Positions 55,583 through 64,000 of a DNA stretch of 64,000 nucleotides are shown here, in pieces. Each line of letters opens with the position of its first letter. Within the stretch, counting starts at the first letter, position 1. Under the pieces are notes generated by a model. It did no database searches, was not told where the DNA came from, and saw nothing but the letters and a program-made list of their open reading frames with translations. The DNA is from Acanthacorydalis orientalis (Eukaryota > Arthropoda > Insecta > Megaloptera > Corydalidae), in contig CM068314.1 in the NCBI GenBank assembly GCA_034766995.1, forward strand, positions 37,114,208 to 37,178,207, in the 5' to 3' direction. The position numbers and the translations under genes are program-made.

Positions 55583-55587
<5 letters not shown>
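55141..55587. mobile_element. TIR element with nested terminal hairpin (MITE-like)
   Basis: The left terminus ATACTGTATATCATGGCGTA and following TAAGACGAC match the reverse of the right terminus, ATACCGTATATCTCGACGTA then TAAGGCGAC, over about 29 bases. The right end alone also forms a hairpin: GACGTATAAGACGACC (from 55,513) against GGTCGCCTTATACGTC (to 55,574). Internal DNA (about 390 bp) has no transposase. Termini with CGTATAAGACGACC resemble pogo/Tigger-type elements; that assignment is from memory. Confidence 0.65.
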
Positions 55588-55885
<298 letters not shown>

Positions 55886-55889
55886 CACA

Positions 55890-56546
55890 ACTTCATCAAG
55901 ATTTAGATATTCCCACCATATATTAAATAAAATAAATAAGCGTTAAGAAAATTAAAAAAAACACCACTTAATATAAATCCAATTAAACATTTTTTTAAGA
56001 AAATGATACAACAGTTTAATTATCAATCTGAAATATGTACAACTTTTTATCCTCATGAATAAGGTAAGTAAATAATCATTGCATAAATTTTAATCTCCTA
56101 AAATGGAAAACGAATAACTGGTGTAAAATTAATCTTTTATTATTTATAACCCACAATACGGTATGAAATTTACCTACTATCCTCACTAAACATTATGTTC
56201 ACTGCATTCAAGCGTACCTAATGCTATAACTCATACTGAATTATTCATATGTGCAGTGTAAAACTACAGTTTGCGTGCATTAATGAAAATACTCTTAATA
56301 GTTTGCTACGATTATTTAAGAAAAAGTGTTCCAAAATCTAAGTAAATTTATACGCGATTAATCAATAAGTAAGATAAAAAAAATAATTTTAAAAGTTAGA
56401 CTAACTTATTTTTTATTAATTTATTTTGCATTAAAAATTAATAAAAATAAATCATGTTTTCAATTTGGCCGTAAAAAGTAATTGTAAAAATAATAAGATA
56501 ATAATAAATTAAGACTTAATCGAAGCATTCTATTTCTAATAAAATG

Positions 56547-56596
<50 letters not shown>

Positions 56597-56740
56597 AAAA
56601 CGTAAAGAAAATAATCTTAAAGATTAATTGAAAAACGGTTCGCATAATTTGTAGTTCTGTTTGTCATCAATAATACTTTAAATCCTTCACAAGCCGCCAC
56701 ATTGCAACTATATTATCTATTTACTACCGTCACGAAACGT
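55890..56740. other. AT-rich stretch without gene
   Basis: One (TA)n tract at 56551-56594; nothing else recognised. Confidence 0.6.
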
Positions 56741-56749
56741 ATTAAATCA

Positions 56750-56970
56750 ATCGTGCATTGCAGAAAAGTCTTATGCACACAATAAATACGCCCCCGTGGG
56801 GTCGACGTCTGCACGGAAGAAGGCATGGCGCGCGACGAATTCTGGTATCGCGCCAAACCGACCGGGGGGTTGCTGATCTGCTGACGGGGCACTCGTGGCC
56901 GTCTCTAAGCAGACACCCTCGTAGATTTCGCGATTTGTGCAGGAGAAAAACGCGCTCTTTCCACTCGTAT
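56750..56970. other. CpG-bearing GC-richer island
   Basis: Very CG-dense (for example GGCGCGCGACGAATTC near 56,826). Frames are open on both strands for 60 or more codons without a recognised domain, so composition alone explains them. Confidence 0.4.
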
Positions 56971-56999
56971 CCATCTACGTACATTTTAAATCGGAGGAA

Positions 57000-57930
57000 A
57001 AAATGTTGAAGAGAAACAGTTACACTTTTGATTACTTTAATAAGATGATATTTCGATTTGATTGCGGAAATTATACAGAGTATTAAATACATTTTTAATG
57101 TTTCAGTGATTTATGATGATTAAAATTAGCACTGCATAATAAATTCAATTCTATAATTAAACTTAAAATAAAAACTTTTTAGCATAAGAATGCAAATTTC
57201 ATTAAACGGTTTAAGTTTAAAAAAGCTACCGCTATAAAATATATCTCCATGTTAAATATTCATAACATTAAATTTGAAAACGATCTTAATATTTTCAAAT
57301 TTATTATTAACATTTTACATGTGGAAATGTATAGTTTAGATAAAATAAGAACAGTATTATGATATAAATATATATTAAAAAAAATTGATGAAAAATAATC
57401 AGTCTTTTTTAACAAATGAATTTACTTATTCTAAGATTTATCATCGAGATACTTTAAAGACAATTTGATATTTCGCACTCGAAATATACTTATATAAACA
57501 GTGTATTATTACTTTTCAATCGATTTAAAAATATTTTGTAAAGGTTGAGAAAAATAAATAAATAATATAAATATCAGTTAAACAAAATAGATAGTTACAT
57601 TCGGTAATATTCAAAATAACAGCATTTTCTCACTTATACTGAATAAAAAATAATTTTAATAACTTTTGTACTATGTATAATAATAACTTCGAAAAAATGG
57701 ATATAAATAGTATTGATGTTTGAAAGAAACTGACAAAATACGCAAATTTTTTAATTTTAATTTTATGGAAAAATGTTTAAAAAAAATTATATTATGAAAA
57801 CAAATTCAACTAAAAAATAATTTCTTAATAATAGTTATATTCATATACCGAATCACATATAACACACAGACTTATAAATTTACACTATATTATTACTTTT
57901 AATTAATAAAGTGTGTTCACACACGCATAT

Positions 57931-57988
<58 letters not shown>

Positions 57989-58305
57989 GTATATATAAAT
58001 ATTAAAGTAACATAAAATGTACACAAAACAAATATATTGAGAATATTTGTCCTTCGAATCAACAAAAATACTTCCTAACTCTGTAGTCACGTATACTTTT
58101 TTCACGGTAACAACACTATTAACTAATGAGAGTTGTAGAGTCACCCTTGTCTATTTGATAATTGTTTTAAGGGTCACTCAATAAGTTTAATCGGAACTCG
58201 TTTCAGAGTATATCGGTTTAATCCTACTAGTGAATTTATCGAAAATGTATTAACAAATAAAACAGGAAAAAACACTCTTACATTTAAGCACTCTTATAAC
58301 TGGAC

Positions 58306-58359
<54 letters not shown>

Positions 58360-58880
58360 GTCCGTAAAAAGATAAGTTATATTATTAATGAATGTTTTTG
58401 TAATTAATTTAATAAGAAAATTTATATAAAAACTTTCTACTACATAACTAATAGAAATTTAATACAATTACGTTGGCAAAATTCTTCTTGGTGCTTAATA
58501 AACTATTGTTGAATATAGTATGAGTCGGTACAGCGGCTCATAAAATTCGATACGTGTTGTCATAATACGGCTATAGTATTAAAAACTTGAATATTGTAAC
58601 TTTTTATACGAAATCAATAAACTAATAGAAACTTATCGTTTCAAAAAAGTGAATATTAAACTTCTTTGTCAACACTGATGGCTTTTTTTCCTACTCAAAT
58701 ATCTAACGAAAAGACAATAACGACAGAACATTCTTCAAAAACTAATCATCGCTTCTTTTTATAGATCGTCAAAATATTTCATTCAATAAATCAATAAAGT
58801 TCTCATCGAAAACGAAATCTATTATATTGACACAGGTGGCTTGAGAGTGTCATATTCTATGAAGTGTCTGGTTAACACGT
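57000..58880. other. AT-rich stretch without gene
   Basis: (TA)n at 57937-57986 and a (TA)n-centred palindrome at 58302-58363. A possible Tc1-type terminus (CAGCGGCTCATAAAATTCGA, 58,532) has no partner that I could find. Confidence 0.5.
58302..58363. repeat. Perfect palindrome with (TA)n core
   Basis: GGACAT at the left and ATGTCC at the right flank a (TA)n core, so the whole 62-base segment is self-complementary and could extrude as a cruciform. Confidence 0.85.
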
Positions 58881-59180
58881 TGACAAAGGGCCGTGGGAGC
58901 TTTCAATCATTTCCAGAACATTGGTTGTTTAAGACGAGAGAATGTCCCAACTAAAGAGGGACGCGTACACTGCGTCGCATACACTTTAAAAAAAGAGGAG
59001 ATATTTTTGCACGTCTCACTGCGTTGCCATTCGGTTTTCTTCTCTTGCCGTGCTTCTTCTTTTGCTTCATTTCGTAGTGTTGATGGCGCTTCGAAGATGT
59101 GATACAGACGAAAAGAGCGTTTATATGAGTTTTCGGTTTTCAAGTAATGATGTTTTGGCCAGATTACGTCGTTCGGTAGT
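58880..59180. other. GC-richer island
   Basis: Balanced composition with CpG; short overlapping frames on both strands and no recognised product. Confidence 0.35.
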
Positions 59181-59189
59181 AAACTGTCG

Positions 59190-60172
59190 GAAATTATTTT
59201 CGCACGGTTAAATTGCGGTTTAAATTATTTTGTTATACCACAAGAACTTTCTTATTGTCCGGATAATTGTTTTCGAATTATTTTACCACTGTGAGACGTT
59301 TTTAAAGAGACAACTGACAATTATAACTACCATGCCTTTATTAAAATTCATGTAAGATTTAATTCAAAAAATAAACTATTAAATATAAGACATTAACAAA
59401 TCAAATAACAATACTTTTATTATACAAAAATTATTCGCAATTAATAACTATATTTACTACAATGAAAATGGAAATGTGTTAGTATGATACATTTTTATTA
59501 TTAAAAAAATCCTATTAGCTTCTATAATTATTACAAAAGAATTATTAACATATTTTTACATTTAGAGAAAATATTTAGGTGGAGATTTTTAAAAAAAAAT
59601 GTGTAACCTTTATAAAAAGTATTACATGTACAATGCATTCAACTATTAAACATTTATTTGTGGAGTGCATATAATTAAATGACAGTTTTTTAACGTAATT
59701 TAAATAATTTAAAATACTAAAGAAAATTATGTCCATCCAAATTAGAAGTTGGAATCAAAATGCAAGAAAAGTTTTAGTGGAAGATTCATAAAAATATTAA
59801 ATCCATACAAAAATATAATAATATACTTTTTCGTTCAAATAATAAATATCTAATGAAACGTTAGTAATCATAATTATTACTAATATTTAAAATAAGTTTA
59901 TTTGGAATTCATAACTTACAAACATATAATATATTTATAAAAAATCTTATGAACTATGACATTTTACTTGTTAACCAGTATTTTTATATAACTTACTCGT
60001 GGTGTAAGAACCAATTATTTTGTGTTTGTTAAAAACTCAAGAACTATTAAACGATATAATTTGAAATCTAAATGGTACCATAATATTCTTTGTGAAAATA
60101 ATCTATAAATGTACATCATATTTGTATGTATTGTATGTATAGACGTATGTGGTATAGAATTATGTATGTATG

Positions 60173-60232
<60 letters not shown>

Positions 60233-60366
60233 AGGATTTTTAATAATATCCTTTAAACTGACAAATATATCGATTTTCATTTTATACTGTAGATTTAGTA
60301 ATCAAATATTCTACTGAAAACTATAGATGAATTAAGAAATGTCAGTACTTAATATAGTTTATATAC

Positions 60367-60412
<46 letters not shown>

Positions 60413-61000
60413 GTATATAATATTAATAGTTAGGAAACACATATTTATTACATAATTCCTACATTTCTTATTGATTTAATAATAGGTTATTTGCCAGTAA
60501 AAAAGCAACAACATAAAAAAGAATAAAAAAATTATATAAAATATTCAAAGTTCGTTGAACACTTTTTTAATTTATTATATTACATGAATCATTCAAATAA
60601 AAACTAGTACCTTGAATTGATTTATCAAGAATCTATACATGAATATTCGTTCAAATTAAGCTAAAATAAAAATTACAAATTTACAAAGGTACCACCACAT
60701 TCTGTTTCGTCCACTCTCTCTCTCAAACACAGACGAAAACACGAATATATTTTTAAACAGGTAACCTAATTGTTCGTCGTATGAAAGCATATATATCAAG
60801 AGAATTATTTTTTAATGTTCAAATGGCTGTAATTTATTATATTATTTCATCTGGTCTATATTTATACAATTATCAATTACTTGTGGTTAAAACATGACAG
60901 AAAAGAATAATTCAAGTGTATTTGAAATGTACTGAAAACGCGTCCGCTGTAAATTTTAGTCTGTCGTTCGTTAGAATATTCCATTTCCATACAGAGAGTA
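59190..61000. other. AT-rich stretch without gene
   Basis: (TA)n at 60179-60230 and 60371-60406. No gene recognised. Confidence 0.6.
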
Positions 61001-62390
61001 CATATGAAAATAACTGAATCAAACACATGACACTCGCAACCATGACAGTTAACTTCGCGATAGTGAAAAAAGTACGTTATGTATTCTAACAGAAAGAACG
61101 ACGCTATTTGAATTTTACAAATGCACGTATAATGCTGTCATATGCATAAAATAGAAAGGTCGGCGGGGACACATATGCCATCTCAGTAAAACGTAAAGTC
61201 GATTTCGCATCAATATTGACGTGCGGCATATATCTCCCGAGTATAAGCGCAAGAGATCTGTCTTCCTTTTTATCCCATTCCTAACCGCGACTCCTGTTTC
61301 TTATCGTCATCTTCATCCTGTACACCGCACTTACACAGGGATGATCGAAAAATCACGCAACTCACATTATACATAAAGGATGAACATTTATCAGTATTAA
61401 AATGTCTAAATTTTCTATCTTAAAATTTTCAGTTGATCCCTTTAATGGCATCGGTTTCGTTTATGGCTAAAGGATAAACATTCATTCACATTAAAATGTC
61501 CAAATTGTTAGTCATAAAACTGTGACGTAAGAGCATTTTTCTTTTATATCTCGTTCTATTTCGATCTATACCTTTTTAAGTATGTTTAAAGATACCATAA
61601 AAACAAAAGAATAAAATTTCGTATAAAAGTTTCAACACTGTAGGTCCCAGCATTAAGTATTTATAATAAACACGCAATAATTTGCATTACTGTTATTTAC
61701 ATTCTTTATATTGAAATTGTATTAATTCATTGCTTACTTTTTTATGATAAGTTTACCTTTGTATAAAATTAATAATTTTTATTTTTAATGGAAAAAAATT
61801 TTCATTTCCTACAAGTGGAAGACGAAGAAGTGTTCAATGAACCATACGTCTTATACCTGAATTCAACGTCGCTGTGAATCAATTAATAATATACCTTATT
61901 AAACATTTGAAAATTAAAAACATTAAACATGAACTTTTTACTTATTTAAAAATGTATCCACATATATCAAGACTACCATATCTATAATTTAAATTCGGAA
62001 AATTAGAAGTACACACGTATTATACAAGTAGTCGTTAAAAAAATAATTATACACAAGCAGACTTTTTACGTAAAAACATTGGTGCTTAAAAGTTGGACAA
62101 GAAAAATATAAAATATTAATTATATATTAGGAAGGATTTTTTGTGACTTTCCAATCATTCTGTAGCTGTTATAGTTTGAAGTATGCCCGTTATACGTCGG
62201 TGGTCACATTTGGTGTAACCGATGGGGGGGCCCAGCGGAGATAAACGTGACATTTTTACGACTATATGATTGTCCAATTTCCAGGCCGGCCCTGTAATAT
62301 ATTTGACTTGATGTGGGTTCGATCTGCCATACCGCCTGCTTGTGTAGTCAAGTGTACGAAAACTGGATTTAAGAGTTACGTCACGTTACG
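61000..62390. other. Mixed-composition stretch without gene
   Basis: CpG-bearing segments at 61,080-61,340 and 62,150-62,340 in AT-rich DNA. A G7 run followed by CCCAGCGG is at 62,225. No gene recognised. Confidence 0.45.
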
Positions 62391-62397
62391 ATAAAAA

Positions 62398-62779
62398 TTG
62401 CAACCGTTTCTTCTCATACGGATGTTGGCTGGTGGCTGGATGCTGGACAACTCATACCAACCGACTTTACACTATACCATCGAAGGATGGTGTTCTATTC
62501 CGATGGCTACCGTGCACTACGTGTTATTCTCAATCACATCGCTGTTTCTATTCTTTCCTCACACAATTCAGCACCGTGTCAGTACGTGTGATGTGGTTCT
62601 CTATTCGCTTCTTTTTTATACCTACATTTTTCTATTGGAACTTCGTAGCTTCTTTTGTTGTATGCACAATCTATCAAACCCATGAAAATTCACTGGTCTT
62701 GCTGTTACTATTGTTCTGTGATAAAAACGAGGCTAACGTCGATACGTTGATTTTTTACACTCTCTATTCATCTATTTGA
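62398..62779 (+). other. Open frames of uncertain coding status in a GC-richer island
   Basis: Two overlapping plus-strand frames (62398-62685, 95 codons; 62432-62779, 115 codons) are both open and both hydrophobic. Overlap in two frames, no recognised domain and no clear promoter make a composition artefact more likely than a gene. Confidence 0.15.
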
Positions 62780-62911
62780 ACTCTAGTTTCACAAAATTTT
62801 AATTTACTTTAATTTATTGTGCTAATAAACAATCAAAATGTTCATTTTCCCCATCAAATAATGGATTTTCGTTTTACAAGTCATATTGAAAACCAAACAT
62901 ATACGTGTGTA

Positions 62912-62915
<4 letters not shown>

Positions 62916-63000
<85 letters not shown>
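62916..63000. repeat. Long (TA)n tract
   Basis: About 85 bases of uninterrupted (TA)n; a second tract lies at 63319-63355. Confidence 0.95.
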
Positions 63001-63003
<3 letters not shown>

Positions 63004-63311
63004 TGAATCATACAAGTATATATCGCAAAATTAATATTAATTATTAAAACACATCCTAAATATTTTTTACATTATATATTATCTTTTTGAATAACCAAAT
63101 ACACTTCTTAAATACACTTTTCTGTTATTATGCAATAATTTATGATTTTATATTTTTGTTCTCAAATATATTTTTAAAATAGACTGAAAGTAAAGGTACG
63201 TTTCATTAAATAAGAAGCGCTATTTGACTGAAACACAGTATAATGAGAAAAAAATCAATATTTAAAAAAATAATATTTGAAGATAGATGTAAATTTTGTA
63301 ATACAAGAAAT

Positions 63312-63358
<47 letters not shown>

Positions 63359-63618
63359 CATAATGCGTGATTTACTGAATCATCTATGCAGATGTCTATT
63401 TACACATTATATTGACATTGAATTTGCATTATTATAGCTATTTCGGTTTTTTGTTTAATTTATATTAATATAAAATCGTAAAGTAACAATTCGGAAAGTA
63501 TTTGCATCTGAGAAGATATTAATATCTGAGGCTTTAATTAAAGCTATGATAATTGAATTTATTTATTAAATCATATATTATCGATATAATTTCCCTTTAT
63601 AATTTTTTTTATAGCAAA

Positions 63619-64000
63619 ATGACGAAAAGGATAGAACTTACGATCTTTGAACGCGCATACATTTATATGTATCAGAATGAAAAAACTATCAAAAAAATTG
63701 CAGATAGTTTCAGAAATCCTCTCAGAACAATTCAGTATATTATTAAGAAGGTTAAAGATAGAAGAGGTTTAATTTCAGATCCAAAGAAGGTCGAAAACGA
63801 AAGACTTGCAAACGCATGACCAAACTAATAGTTCGTAAAGTAAAAAAAAAACCGTTATTAACGCTCAGCAACTAACAGATGATCTCAATCTTACTCTTGG
63901 AGTTACTCAAATAAGATCTAGGATAAATGAAACTGGCATTTTTGGTTGTATCGCTCGTCGAAAACTATACATAACCAATATAAACAAACGTAAGCGACTT
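63619..64000 (+). mobile_element. Tc1-like transposase, frameshifted, runs off the window
   Basis: Starting MTKRIELTIFERAYIY, the first 67 codons fit the N-terminal paired-like HTH of Tc1 transposases (KTIKKIADSFRNPLRTIQYI, then KKVKDRRG). The frame then breaks near 63,820-63,860 and resumes in another frame with INAQQLTDDLNLTLGVTQI, RINETGIFGCIARRK and NKRKRL, the second DNA-binding subdomain. The catalytic domain would lie beyond the window. The shift indicates an inactive copy. Confidence 0.8.

Noticed and set aside
56742..57092. 116-codon minus-strand frame and two overlapping frames
   Set aside because: Same reason: CpG-rich island, Arg-rich text in several frames and no recognisable family.
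58532..58560. Tc1-like terminus CAGCGGCTCATAAAATTCGA
   Set aside because: No inverted partner or transposase fragment was found nearby.
62300..62330. tRNA T-arm-like GGGTTCGATC
   Set aside because: No matching acceptor, D or anticodon arms could be drawn around it.

Overview
The window is AT-rich eukaryotic DNA, almost certainly from an insect. It is packed with long (TA)n tracts (about 70 separate tracts by eye) and carries decayed mariner and Tc1-like transposons. Short CpG-containing, GC-richer islands sit in a very AT-rich background. Introns are small with GT/AG borders, and promoters are of arthropod TATA plus initiator type. CpG-bearing islands plus abundant mariner relics would fit Hymenoptera, but the order cannot be settled from sequence alone.

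Positions 1-19,000 hold the only clear protein genes: five related small secreted preproproteins in alternating orientation (+,-,+,-,+). Each has a signal peptide, a propeptide ending in a furin-type RxRR site, a mature part, and one phase-0 intron at the equivalent place in the mature part. Copies 1 (830-1605) and 3 (9318-10557) are clearly similar to each other and look like attacin/hymenoptaecin-type glycine-rich antimicrobial peptides. Copies 2 (5450-6292, minus), 4 (13926-14528, minus) and 5 (17817-18801) are strongly diverged: copy 2 has lost most glycines, copy 4 has become a short, strongly anionic peptide, and copy 5 is short with a Gly/Arg-rich tail. Several have a 5'UTR intron whose acceptor lies just before the ATG. 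The plus-strand promoters repeat every ~8.5 kb and so do the two minus-strand promoters, suggesting duplication of a divergent gene pair. GGGAAT-core kappaB-like sites lie upstream of copies 1, 3 and 5.

Positions 19,000-64,000 hold no gene I can name. They contain mariner relics (21.4-22.4 kb, 22.6-22.8 kb, 45.9-46.7 kb; two more lie inside the cluster at 7.3-8.3 and 16.4-16.9 kb). Tc1-like relics lie at 41.9-42.4 kb and 63.6 kb to the window end. There are also terminal-inverted-repeat elements (2.9, 10.9, 55.1 kb), a 287-bp tandem duplication (54.3 kb), many microsatellites, and GC-richer islands at 28.4, 38.7-39.2, 41.0, 44.1-44.4, 47.3, 56.8, 58.9, 61.2 and 62.2-62.7 kb. Two places (37.2-37.4 and 41.03-41.13 kb) have exon-like open frames flanked by splice-site-like sequence.
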